From Corydoras sp. C115 (lineage: Eukaryota > Chordata > Actinopteri > Siluriformes > Callichthyidae), in assembly GCA_019802505.1 (NCBI GenBank), contig JAFMOC010000026.1, positions 2,047,501-2,111,500 on the forward strand: a DNA stretch of 64,000 nucleotides, in the 5' to 3' direction. Position 1 is the first letter of the stretch. Every line of letters begins with the position of its first letter. Position numbers and translations under genes: made by a program. The notes under the pieces were generated by a model, which was not told the DNA's origin, ran no database searches, and saw only the letters and a list, made by a program, of their open reading frames with translations. Positions 34,366 to 46,867 of this stretch are shown piece by piece.

Positions 34366-37300
34366 TTGGTGAGTAAATACTGTTATATTTCTAAATCTGA
34401 AGCCAATACACACTTGCACCACTGATCGAAAAGTAATGCGCTGATTCCGAAGCACTTCTTTGAGCCAGGGACTGGAGAGAGAGCTAGATAGTTCTAATTT
34501 CAGAAGGTGCTAAGAACAGTGTTTAGTGTTAGGGGTTTGAGAAGACACTGTTCCAAAAAGGCCATCTGCATCTGAATCAGAAAAAAAATAATTCAAGAAA
34601 GCACTAAGATTGTGACATACCTGTGTGGTTTTGGAAACTATCAAGAAAGATGGAGGAAAAGAAACAGAACATTCATGAAGAGAATTGATGTGGAGGTTAG
34701 AAGTAACACTGGTGGGGGCTAGACAGCAGAGTAGTTTTAGGAGTAGGTCCAGGCTCAAGATAAGAGAAAGAATGTGAATGGAAGTGGACAAGAACAACCA
34801 TCATCTGGTAGAGCAGATGATAACAGATCAAGCTGCTTTAGAAGTTTCCAAGCTGTCGCGTCAGCGTATTGCACAGTATTAAATGACCTGGATGAAGCTA
34901 ATTATGCTACATAACACGTCCCGATGAAAACAAAAACAAGTTCTACTTGATGCGCAATTTAGCAGCAGACCAAAACTAAAACCGCTAATGGCAGCTATTT
35001 TCACACAGAACAGCAAGCCAAAACACACACAAAAGAAACCATTATGCCATAAAGTAAAAAAGTATTTAACAAGACCCTTAGGTGTAGAAATGCAGGTCTA
35101 AATGCTGAACAAGATATCAAGTGCTACAACCTCTAGTTTATTCACAAAACACCTGGTTTGTTCTGGTGAAATAATTTCAATCTTGATGGGAGAAATTCAA
35201 TGCTAATTCTCTAAGCTAATTGCCCCTTTTGTATTGCTGTGCTTAACTTTCTAGAGCTTAACACAACTGCATTTGTGCAATTTCCACAGTACATGCAGCT
35301 TTGTTCTCAAGTTAAGAATGTACTGAATTTTATTTATACATCATTTCACTCATCCCAGTTTTTTTTTAACATCCAGGATGCCCCCAAGGCTAGTATTAAT
35401 AAATTATTTTAAATTGGGGGGAAAAAAGGTTACCCTGCAAAACATCTTTAATTGCAACCAATATGGAATTCAGCCACCTACCTTGCATTTTTATAGACTC
35501 ATACAGTCATTTTTTTATGGGGTGCAACTGAAGTGCTTGACCAACTTGTCTTTTTAAAACATGATCCACTCAAATGCATTTAATGCCCAGTTATAGTTTG
35601 TGTAGTGTATGTGACATAAAAGATATGCCTTAAATACAACCGCAGCATTTTGTAAGTGATTATATAAAGGCACAACTTCTGGGTGACACATTCCATGGAA
35701 TTCTAATACATGTAATACATTTTCTACTTATTTCTAATAATATTTTACTTATTCTACCTGTGGGCACATAACAGGTCTGCTGTCGTGTTAGTTTGCATGT
35801 AGCAGTGTTAGTATTAAAGTTCCATTGTACAGTATTATGTACAGTAGGGACATTCACACAGAAGAACACAATGATCTGAACATATTTATTTACCACAGAA
35901 TATAATGGGGGAATTTTCAGAAACCCTAATTCATTTTCCTATTAAAATGCGTGCCAGATCTGGCCATGAGTATGTGATCGAACCAAAAAAAAAGTAGTAT
36001 TAGTATTCAGTATAGTATTAGTATTCAGACTATTTTTGCATAACTTCATTTGTAAACATTAGGGAATTTCACTTTAGGGAAACATTAGGGAATTTCAGAC
36101 ACAAACTGAAGGAAGAGACTGTAAAAACAGTCATTTTTGTCTTGCTTCCTTAGTTGCTGAGATATTTGGGCACCTCCATATTGGCATTATCACTTTCATG
36201 TTAATTGACACTTATTAAATAATCATATTGACGTTAAAACAAGTGGCATACTTTATTATGTATGACTTTTCCTTTGCCTTGCACTTTTGCAGTTGCCAGT
36301 TTCTGTGTTCTAAGTCAATACTGGATTGATTTGAGTTGTGTTTCTAATAATAGTGTGGGCCCAAACATAAAAACAGGGCTCATAAATATTTGAGTAAAAA
36401 GCACCTCAATAAGAGAAAACATCTAACCATACACAGTCAGCAGCTGATATCGTTTTCTCAGTCTGGACCTGGCATTGCACTCTGCGGCAGTGGTGACACA
36501 TTTGTCATTGTTCCAAAACTAGACATGGTTGTAAAAACAGGCATAATATTTACATGCTAGATTTCTTTTTGTTTTTGCCCAGACTGTTTCGTCTCAGTGT
36601 AGCTATGGATTTGGAGTGCATCAGGATTGTTGATATTTCTGATTAATACAGGAGCAAAGGATGCACACCAAAATATTGGAATTGAGCAATTATTGGGAGA
36701 TTTAGTAGCATAGTTTAGATGTTCTTTAACAAAACCAATGACAACAATAACAAACTGTCCATTATTTGTGACTTGTAGCCTCTCAAACATCGTTATGTAC
36801 TTATTCACTTTAATTCACAAATAAAAGTAAATTAAGACAAGTGTATTCTGGTCAGAATATGTTTTATTAATTTCTAAGTGAAACTGACCTTTGATCATCT
36901 TAAACTGTTACTATGTACTTGCTGAATTTAGCATGATGGTAAACAATAAGATTTGCAAAACTTATTTTGTATTTATTTTGAGCTGTTTCTCTAATTAATT
37001 GAACTACACAAAGATTTAATCAACTACATTTATTTAAACCAATGTGTTAATGTGAAATTTTACCCAAATCATTCTTAATCTGTGTGGCTTTTCACTTTTC
37101 CTGATGGATCTATTACTGGCAACTTTCATGTTTCCCTCCCGTCACCTTGCTTTTTACTGACACTGTAAGAACCGCTAATAAGTGGATTAATAACAAATAA
37201 CTGAAGCATTCATTTACTTGTCTATCAACTTAAATCTATTTTTGTTGTAGCATCACAACACTTTGGAGGGAGAGTAAAGCCAACTGTTGCAGCAGATTAC

Positions 37301-37494
37301 TGGAAGAAATTAGCCCCATCAAAAATAAAGCTACTTTTTTCTGAGATTTGTCATTTTTAGCAACTCAGTCTTTTTGATGTGATTAAGTAACCTTGTCTGA
37401 TATATTTAATAAACATCTTATTTGTATTGGTTTTATTAATTTTATATATACATTTTAGGTCATTTCTGACTGACCTGAGTTGATGAGTGAAGCC

Positions 37495-40400
37495 ATGGTG
37501 GAGTATTATCAGATATTGGGAGTGCAGAAGACTTCCACTCCAGATGACATTAAAAAAGCGTAAGTGACAAGTCTTTCACAATCTTCTCTGAGCTGTTTAA
37601 AAACTGAGGTTTACTAAATATTACTGGACTAAAGTGTCAATTATAGAAGTATAAAAGTATGGACACTTAGTTAAAGCTTAAATACTTACGTTTTCTGCCA
37701 TACATAACCTAAGTGTATATGTATTGTTAAATAAATTAACTAACAAACATAGATTAAAGAATAATTTGTGGTCCTATTTAATATTTTTCATGAAAACATA
37801 AATTGTCAGCATTGGTGTGTGCTTATGTATGACCCATACTTTCATGCAGGTACAGAAAACTAGCTTTAAAGTGGCATCCGGATAAAAACCCAGATAATAA
37901 AGATGAGGCAGAGAGAAGGTTTAAAGAAATCTCAGAGGCATATGAGGTGCTTTCAGATGGTGAGTTTTCATCCTATTCTAAAACCGTGTCCTAATCTCTT
38001 TTGGGCCAGAAAAGAAAAGCATATTTATGGATGCACAGTGTTATTAGCTGGCTTAATTCTACGCTTTTAAAGGAAAAGACAAGTGACACGCTGATTGTTT
38101 TATGGCACACTAGAGGAACTGTTCATAGAAGGTGTGTACACTGAGCATTGCTTACCATGTCACTCAAAATGGTGTGGTATAATTTTTTTTGTTAGGTTGC
38201 ACTATATATTAACTGTTTTTTTTCCCCTTGTATATTTTGCCGAATAAATGGGACCATTATCAAGTGTAACCTCTTTGACCCTACCCTTTCTAAATATTTT
38301 TTTAAATGTTTACTGCAGAAAACAAACGGAGGACTTATGATCAGTTTGGAAAAGAGGGTTTAACAAGAGGTGGTGGAGGTAAACATTTACATATTGTTTT
38401 TTTACTTGGCTTTTTTTTTTTAATGTATTATTTTAAGTGCTGGTTTAAACCTATTACCACTCAGAATCCAGTTAATACACATAATTAATAACATCACAAA
38501 CTTATCAGGCAACTATGTTACAGCTGCTTTGACAACACAACAGCACAAACAAGTTTGTATTAAGTAAAAATTGTTTTACAACATGCCAGGCCATCATATT
38601 GGCCTTTGAAGTACTTAAAAGACGATAAAGACATACTAAAATGTTTGGTCATCAGTTGGGTTAATTTCTGTCCAATTTCACAAGCTCACATATTCAGACC
38701 TAAAGGCAGTGTTTTTAGATTTGACAACACACTTTTTGCAGACAAGTATAACAACTAAACTCAAACAAAACTCAAATCAGGAAGGTAGAAAGCAACATGC
38801 TGTATTATGAAGTACAGACATTTTGCGTCTGGTCCTGACTGTAAATGTGAACCTCGTGAGGACCAAAGTTTGCCCTACAATCTTAATAAATATATGACTG
38901 CCACACAATGTGTGAGAAATTCTGAGAATTAAGTGAAAAGCGATGCATCACCTATTGAAGAAAAAAATCACTAAAATGCTTATTGATGTTGGTGCATGAA
39001 TAAGTGAATACTAACTCCTATACAGTGTTAGTGGTTGTGTTAAGTGGTAGATTTATGTATATACTGCTAAAGATGTAATTTGTGGAACAGGTAAACATTT
39101 AATGTAGTCTGAAATCTTGGAGCTCTATTTGCCTTGTTTCCTATCACACCTTTACTTGTTGCTGTTTATGATCCCATCAGTTAAGATACATTATTGATTT
39201 CATTACATAAAAACAAAAGCAATATGATAGAATATAACAATTTCATTTGATTTTTGTGAGTATCCAATATCATTTGCAAAAGAAAACACATTTTTGTGGT
39301 TGCTTACATCACTACAGTAATTATCTACATATAATAAAATATGTTTTCATTTTACAGCAGGACGTTACCCCAATGGTAGCACCTTTGAAACATTTACATT
39401 CCGCAATCCAGAAGACGTCTTCAGGGACTTCTTTGGTGGTCGAGATCCTTTTTCTGATTTCTTCGGTCAGTTAAAAAATTATTTTAATTGATTATAATGA
39501 TCATAACCATCATGTATGTATTTTTGTGACTCTTAGCAACTATATGATTATGCAACAGTATTATGAAATATTTACGAGTGGGTAAATATTTGATTAGAAA
39601 TTATGTAATCTATATCTATACCTAATTCGATACTACCTGAAACTGTTTAAATTCTTTTGGTAATTTTTATGAAAGTCTGTCTTACTAATTTAATTTATTA
39701 TCTTTTCAAAAACTACATATGACAGCATAAATTTTGTTTTTAAACTATTTAAATGGAAAATTATAAATATATTTTGTTCTTAATGAGAGTTTTAAATTCC
39801 TCTCTATTTGTATAATCAAACTTTACAAATGACAAATATAATCAAGAATACATAGATTTTTAAGAAAAATTGTGAAACTAGTTAACAATTCTTATTCAAA
39901 ATGTGATTTTAGATTTAGTTTACTTTTTTGGCATTCCAGTTTATGTACTGAATCATTTTGTTTGCTAAAATGGTATTTGGTATCTGGTATTTGATAAGTT
40001 TGCGTTCCCATCCAAAATGAGTATTCAGCCAAGAAGTACCATAGTCCATGAGAAACACTTCACACAGCTGTACTTGAGTGATATTTTGTGCTCCGGTGGC
40101 AGGGGATGACCCATTTAGCGACGATTTTTTCTTTGGTGGTGGCCGGCGGCAGCAGCATCAGCGTGGTATGAGCCGTAGCAGAACAGGTGGATCATTCTTT
40201 GGTGGTTTCCCAGGCTTTGGGGGTTTTGGAGGGTTTCCTCCTTTCGGCCCATCATTTTCATCGTTCGATGGAGGTTGGATATTTATTATTATTTATTGTC
40301 TGGTTTAGTTCTTGGTAATCTTGCATAATTTATTGGCATGCTGTTGGTTGTATAACTAACATTATTTCTGTCTACTTAAAGTAAGAGAATTAAGTAATTA

Positions 40401-43346
40401 TATTTCAATTAGAATTTAAAATTAATTGTCATATTAGGTGTAAAGCGTACTTAATATTTCTATTTCCTTGTAATATTTAAAACTTAGTCACATTTTTCAT
40501 ATAGAAAGTCATAAATTATATGGTCTTTAGTACAATTGTTTAGAACAATACAGTAATTTAGAATTATAGAATAATGATCTTAAATGGCCATTATGTTGGA
40601 TTTTCACACATCCTAAGCATTTTGTGCATTTCAGGTTTTGGCTCTTTTGGGACTATGGGCCAGCTAGGAGGTGGAGGTGGTTTCACTTCTTTCTCTTCCA
40701 CCTCATTTGGAGGAGGAGGAGGAGGTGGAGGAGGTGGTGGTAGCGGGATGGGCAATTATCGCTCAGTGTCGACTTCTACCAAATTCATCCAAGGCAAGAA
40801 AATTACCACGAAAAGGTGTGATTTAAAGGACTCGCATACACACATACATATCATATATTTAAGTAAAAGGGTAAACATAACTAGGATACATTTAATATCT
40901 AGGGGTCAAAAGGTTAGGTAGGATTAGCTCCTTCCCCTGACAACAGACTGGTCTGTCTTTTAAATTTTCTTTTTTTATTCATTAATATTGATGATATTGC
41001 TTTTTTGACATTGTCAGACACAGAATTCACTGGTTTTCTTTGCATCTATATGCAAAGGTTGTGAACTGTCAATGTATTGGAATAGCATCAGTTCAGTTTT
41101 AGCTGTAAACCAAATCTCATTGGGTTTAAAACATAACTACACTTTATTTAATTGATTTAAATACCAAAGTTTGGAGAACTTCCATAGTTTGGGTCATCTG
41201 TGAAACATGGTGAGGATGGTGTCATAGCTTGGGCTTGTGTAGCTGCTTTTGGAACAGACCTATGAATCTTTAATAATAATAATGTATTAATAACTCCTGA
41301 TGTTAACAGCAAAATTGATTTTAGCATTTTTGCTTCAAATATAAGAGCAATACATCCACACTAATTGGGTGGAAATTTGCATTCAATTTGCACTTCAAAA
41401 ACGCACTGAACAAAAGACTACCAGGCAGTAGAGGCTGAAATTCTAAATTCTTCCATCTTGTGTTTTATTTACTTTTAAACCTAAAATTCTTGAGCAAAAT
41501 GTCAATGGCAAAAACTATTAATTGGCCTTGCACTTTTATTACTTTATCACAGTGTGTGTTTGTGCATGCTTTTGATTGGAATAACATAAAATTTTACATT
41601 AACATGACTTTCTAAAGATTTTCCAAGCTAACAAAACGTGTTAATTTATACACTTTTTTTTTGTGTACTAAACCCCATTCTAAACTTATTTGCAGAGAAC
41701 AGTTCTTATACATTTTAGTCAGTTTTGTACCATGTATTTTCATTCATTCACCACTCTTCAGTTGTTTTATAGGTGGTAATAGAGAAAAAATAGATTTGTG
41801 TTGTCTTGCATTTACTATAACATGCCTTAATGCTGTATTGTGGGTTTAAGGAGATCCTACAGTTACAAGCCGATATTTAATTTGTATACTTTGAAAAGAA
41901 ACTAAAAGTGATAAATTGAGCAAAATGTCAATGGCAAAAACTATTAATTGGCCTTGCACTTTTATTATTTTAGGAGGAAATTGTATAAATGCTTAATTAT
42001 ACTAGCCTTGTGATTATTCAGGATTTTCTTTTCTGTTCTTTTCTGTTTCCTCATACAAACCTGCATTACCTTAATTGCTAAATGTGTGTGTGTGTAAATC
42101 AAACAATATCAAACAATATTGCTATAATGGACTGGGATTTCTGAGATACCAAGATGCATTAATTTATTTAGAGGCGCAAAATATTTTTATGACCCATCAG
42201 GTCAGGTATGTGCTTGACTTGAATTCTAGTGGGCACCATGTAGATTTTCACTTATAGTATACAATGTAGTTACAATTTTACAACAAAAAAAACATGCTGC
42301 AGTAAATAAATGTGCTTAGAATTTTATACATTTTGTTCTGTGTACATATTTCTTTTATACAACATTCTCTGCATTATGAAATATTGTATGAGTCATAAAA
42401 CTATTTTTTTTTGTTTAAGCTTTGTTGTTGTACAGTAACATTAATAATTTAATAATGTTGTTACTATTTTAATCATTCTAAAAAAGGGGGAAAAAAACAA
42501 AGTGATTATGATGGTCATAGTCCACCTTACTTTGGTGTAGCTTAATGATGCTAAACAAATGTGTGGTTCCATTAGCTTACATGTAGCAATATTCTAACAT
42601 ATTCATATATATATACATACATATTCATTTCTGAATTTTAATGAAAGGCAAGTTTTGATATTGAAAATCATATTTAGACTCCAAATAGGAGCTTAATGAG
42701 GATGCATGACTTCAGTGGTCTATTAAAAAAGAGAGCTAAAAAGAGAGCTCCCCGTGATTACAACTTTTGAGCAGCTTTATGTACAATAAAAATAGAGAAA
42801 ACTTCAACTTGAGAAACTGCAACAAGTACTAACTTAAATTTGGAAAAGGATTATAAAGTATGTGTAAAAGATTGTGATCCAACTCAATACAGATCTCAGT
42901 CAAAAAATATATATATTTAAAAAATATATTTATTTTAAATCCCATCTTTCTAGAATTTTTTTTTTGTTATTTTTTTTTTTTACTTTGAAGATTTATTAAT
43001 TGTTATAAATCTTGCCCTTGGTCTCAGCTCATGATGCTTACAAAAGCTTTGTTCTTATACAGAATTATAGAGAATGGGCAGGAACGTGTGGAGGTGGAAG
43101 AAGACGGACAGTTAAAGTCACTGACCATTAATGGTAAGGAACAGTTGCTGCGACTGGAACACAAGTAAGCACAAGTCGGAGCAAAGCTAGGACTATTACT
43201 CAGATGTATGTACTTTATTTCACTTGGTACTTTTAGAATAAACTTGTTGTCCAAGTTGTGTTAGCATATTTATAATGCAGAATGCCAGTATTTGGTGCCG
43301 GGTGCTATTATGTTTGGGGACCATGGTGTGAACTACCACTTTGTGT

Positions 43347-43384
<38 letters not shown>

Positions 43385-46300
43385 CTTGTTTTTTTTGTTT
43401 TGTTTTTTGTTTTCTTTTATCTTTCTTTTCTTTCCCTCTCCTTGTTTTTCTTCGGATGCACTTTGATGTGTTGGACTGTGTTGCACTCTCGCATATTGTG
43501 CAAAAAAAATGCATCTCACCACGGCATGATTTTGCATTTTCGTCTGAAATTATCTATTACCATGGATTTCTTTTTAGACCTGTTGTAGTAACTTCGCCTG
43601 ATGTTCTTGTTGATATAAACCCCAGTAGAATGATAGTTCAGTTGTACTGATATGCAATTTTTTTTCCAAAGTAATGTTTGTTTTTATTCACTTGTACATG
43701 TAAGCCAGCTAATTTTGTTTATAGTCTTAATGTTATCTAATTATCTAATAAGAGTTGAGGTTGACCATGTAAGTGATGGATAAAGAGAACAGATTTTTGT
43801 GCACTTTGTACACAAATTTCAAAACCAATAAATGTGAGTTTCATCCTTTTTTGGGGATGCGGCAGCTTTGTAGTTTGTGTGGTTTGCTTCCTCGTAAATT
43901 GAATTAAATGAATGGTAACTCTGTCATCACAGTGTGTGTTTGTGCATGCTTTTGATTGGAATAACATAAAATTTTACATTAACATGACTTTCTAAAGATT
44001 TTCCAAGCTAACAAAACGTGTTAATTTATACACTTTTTTTTGTGTACTAAACCCCATTCTAAACTTATTTGCAGAGAACAGTTCTTATACATATACATTT
44101 TAGTCAGTTTTGTATCATGTATTTTCATTCATTCACCACTCTTCAGTTGTTTTATAGGTGGTAATAGAGAAATAGTTTTGTGTTGTCTTGCATTTACTAT
44201 AACATGCCTTAATGCTGTATTGTGGGTTTAAGGAGATCCTACAGTTACAAGCCGATATTTAATTTGTATACTTTGAAAAGAAACTAAAAGTGATAAACTA
44301 TTCCAAGATAATAGTATTATTGGATTACAAAAACCAAGTGTAAGACTAATAATGCTTGTTTCTTTGTATCTTAGAAAGTGTAACCTTTAAAAGAAAAAAT
44401 AAAACTCAATATTTGGCTAGTACTGGGAGAAATAGGACCACATCCATTCATGCAACTGACAAAATCAGAATTCCAGGTCTCCTTCTCTGTGACATTAATA
44501 GGGGCCAGATCCTAGCTGTGACTAAGAGGCATAGAGCATCTTTTCCTTTCCAAGAAGTGATAAGTACAATTTATACACTCAATTTTTTTAACTCGGGGAT
44601 TGATAGGCACATATTAAACGGTTTGACATGGTGGCTCACTGTCGATAGGATTTTACATTTATATAATAAATTATAGAGGAATGTCTAACTAGGGTTAGTG
44701 GGCATAGATGTATTATATAAAGTGGCATATCTCCCTTATGCTGATAAACATATATCCCCATTTTCCTCTTTCACATGAGCTGATTGGTAAATTTTCAAAG
44801 CCTAACCCTCCAAAGAATAAAAGGTAACAGTGGCAAAAAAAACTTTATGTATTATTTAGGGAAAAATCCTAAATAGCCTGCATCTTCCTAGCTGACCTGA
44901 CGATGTTCAAATGTCAAGTAACACTGAGCTCGTGTTTATCATATGCACAGCAATAATTTAAGGCAGTTAATGTCTTGTAAATGATTCCTCTGTGCCTCTA
45001 ACAATAATGAAGCTGCAGTCATCAATGTTGCATCATGGGAAATTTGTCATAAATGGTAATATTCTGAGAAAATAGTTGTTAGAAAACAATTAAGTAACGT
45101 ACTAAATAGAGCAAAGCATGAGACTTTGGACAGAGCACTGACTGGGCAGCAGAATAGCAGATTACTTAGTCAAGAGTTCTGTGGAATGTAGGCATTTCAG
45201 TACCACACCCTGTACTTGTGTTTTAATGGCTGAGGTGATGAAGTGACAGCATCAGTTCAATAAACTGCAAATGTGTATAAAGAATAACAAAATACTTCAG
45301 TAAATTAAAAATATTTGTAATTGTAATCTCAGAATTGTGCTCATTTTATGTTCTAAATGTTCACTGAAATTGTGGTGCCTTACCTTGAAGTTCTCGGTAT
45401 GTCAGTAATAACATGTATTTACTGAGAAACTTAACCAGTTGCCAGTGCAAGTTTGATATTAATATAATCAAACTTTCTAGTTTGCCTACATGCCTGTTGA
45501 AGGAGTGATTCACATCAATTATGACACTCTAATGTTTAAACTGAGAGTGTTGCTGTGATTTCACACAGTTTTAAAGACTTTACTCCTTTACTGGAGCTGA
45601 CTGGCATAGAGGCATACCTTCTGTACTGGAGCATATTGGCATAGAAGTGTACCTCCTTTACTGGAGGTGACTGGAACCTCAGTTACTGAAGGTTGATTGG
45701 CATAATGAAATGTTCTACACTAGGGCTGACTGGCAAAGACGTACCTGATTAGCAGAAATACTTTTTCCTTTATTCACTTCTGAAATTCATAAATCTCACA
45801 CATCAATATCTCTGAGTATTATAAATAGAAACCATACTTTATTCACTGCATGGATCACCCTTTTTTGTAAATAATAAACTCTGTTTATCAAATCAATTTC
45901 TCATGTTTAATACCATGATTTAGTCACTACTTACCAGATATTACCTTTTGTAATTCCACTAACGGGTACACCACCTGCACTTCCATCATCATGATCATAT
46001 AATACAACTTTTATAACTTCCCTGTAAGAAATGGCAGTAGATGTTCTTGTTGCTGAATCTCGTTCTGTGGTAGGGATTTCACTGCATGCATTTTCTAACT
46101 ATTATTCTGTTTTTCTGTTTGCTAATGTGGATTTCTGAGGTACTGTATACACATTAATTGATTCTGCGTAACATGGTTGCAGTTCCATGTAGCATGAAGA
46201 GGTTTTATTTGACCTTTTGTATTTGTTTTTTTTTTTTTGTTTTTTTTTTCTAAAAAGCATGCCTCACCTTATATTTCATGGCACACCCCTTTCTTTAGGA

Positions 46301-46867
46301 GAGGCCCATGATTTGGGTCGAGAGCATGAGCGAAAACAGAACAAATCACTTCCCAGCTCTGCCTCCAGCTCAACCCATTGCCATTCCAACCAAAGAGAGT
46401 CGGATACAACACCTAAAGGTCAGAGATCTTTATTTTTGCAAAGATTTAGAATTATTATAAATTTGTTACAAGATAATTATATATTCACTTTGTTTGTTTT
46501 AATGTGTTTAATGCTTAAATTATCCTATACAGCAAAATTTATATTTTAAGACTTTGTACTTCATGTATTTGTATGAATGAACTTTTGTAAAAAAAAAAAA
46601 AAAAAAAAAACATGCATTAGGTAAAATTCTGAATAGATTGAGATTATTCTAAACTAAATTCTAACCTTTTCAAGTACCACTGTAGATTATGTAACAAAAG
46701 AGTTGAAGCAAGGCCTGGAATGCCAAGCCACACCAAAAAAAAGCAAAAGCTTGAAATGAAGGTTCGTCTTGTTTTTATAATTAATCTGTCTCTCTCCAGA
46801 GCAAAGTGGAGTCAAAAGGAAGAAAGCCACACTGAAGAGTGAGACAAAAAAGTCCAAGGAGTGTTGA
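37495..46867 (+). CDS. dnajb6: DnaJ homolog subfamily B member 6, long isoform (nine coding exons)
   Basis: Class B J-protein co-chaperone that stimulates HSP70 ATPase activity and suppresses aggregation of polyglutamine and amyloid proteins (known of the family). Coding exons by my splice reading: 37495-37559, 37850-37959, 38319-38378, 39361-39465, 40103-40273, 40635-40815, 43063-43133, 46299-46418, 46800-46867; the first exon begins at 37459 in the 5' UTR. All junctions are GT-AG and all phases agree, giving 316 residues (human long form 326). Residues 1-70 are the J domain, with HPD at 31-33. A G/F-rich region follows (FTFRNPEDVFRDFFGGRDPF), then a Gly/Ser/Phe-rich segment with an 11-Gly run, then a conserved beta-rich part containing VEVEEDGQLKSLTING. 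The lysine-rich tail (KRKKATLKSETKKSKEC) fits the nuclear long isoform. The start at 37495 has a strong Kozak context; an in-frame ATG at 37483 has a T at -3. The exon at 46299 is the least certain. Confidence 0.93.
41549..41912. repeat. Intronic direct repeat, copy 1 (dnajb6 intron)
   Basis: A segment of about 364 bases from cacagtgtgtgtttgtgcat to gaaactaaaagtgataaa is repeated almost unchanged at 43928-44297. Copy 1 is bracketed by a second, 50-base repeat (gagcaaaatgtcaatggc to ttgcacttttatta) at 41493-41541 and 41919-41967. Its borders read tttatcac and gtgataaa, an 8-base inverted match. It is not coding. Confidence 0.9.
43063..43168 (+). CDS. dnajb6: Alternative terminal exon of dnajb6 (short, DNAJB6b-like isoform)
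   Basis: When the donor at 43134 is not used, the eighth exon reads through in frame for eleven more codons and ends KEQLLRLEHK at a TAA at 43166-43168, giving a protein of about 265 residues. Human DNAJB6b ends in almost the same way (KEQLLRLDNK, from memory), so intronic read-through coding has been kept between fish and mammals. A canonical AATAAA lies at 43237-43242, about 70 bases after the stop, so this transcript has its own polyadenylation site. The short isoform lacks the lysine-rich tail and is the mainly cytosolic, strongly anti-aggregation form in mammals. That property is family knowledge and is not visible here. Confidence 0.88.
43237..43242 (+). terminator. Polyadenylation signal for short dnajb6 transcript
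   Basis: AATAAA about 70 bases after the short-isoform stop codon. The position fits cleavage 10-30 bases downstream, giving a very short 3' UTR. A T-rich tract follows at about 43350-43379. Confidence 0.6.
43350..43379. repeat. Poly(T) run after short-isoform 3' end
   Basis: About 29 T, followed by a T-rich tract to 43440. It lies about 110 bases after the AATAAA of the short dnajb6 transcript. Confidence 0.85.
43928..44297. repeat. Intronic direct repeat, copy 2 (dnajb6 intron)
   Basis: Near-identical to 41549-41912, differing by a 6-base insertion (catata type) near 44090, a few substitutions and a short deletion near 44172. The flanking 50-base repeat of copy 1 is absent here. Confidence 0.9.
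45585..45748. repeat. Degenerate minisatellite in dnajb6 intron
   Basis: About five imperfect units of 30-36 bases built on ttactggagctgactggcat followed by agaggcatacct. The units differ by substitutions and short deletions. Non-coding; no known element recognised. Confidence 0.75.

Larger units (their letters stand above)
32261..37458. other. Probable dnajb6 intron 1
   Basis: If the first exon lies at about 31.9 kb, this is intron 1. It holds the L2-like LINE relic (33003-33790), a degenerate second-family SINE (34165-34365) and otherwise AT-rich sequence. Short direct repeats occur at 35996-36030 (gtattagtattcag) and 36060-36100 (cattagggaatttca). The acceptor is at 37457-37458. Confidence 0.5.

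Noticed and set aside
34267..34797. Minus-strand frames in dnajb6 intron 1 as a separate gene
   Set aside because: They overlap a degenerate SINE and LINE-like sequence, and their composition gives no sign of a conserved protein.
37483..37485. Alternative dnajb6 start four codons upstream
   Set aside because: It is in frame, but its context is weak (T at -3), while the next ATG has a strong context and matches the conserved MV-YY start of the family.
43220..43650. Lysine-rich or phenylalanine-rich frames next to dnajb6 exon 8
   Set aside because: Produced by a poly(T) tract and T-rich sequence in the intron, with no splice sites joining them to the gene.
41661..44231. Pair of nearly identical 62-63-codon frames (MCTKPHSKLICREQF)
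   Set aside because: They match only because the intronic block is duplicated; they lack any family signal and the frame is not favoured over others.
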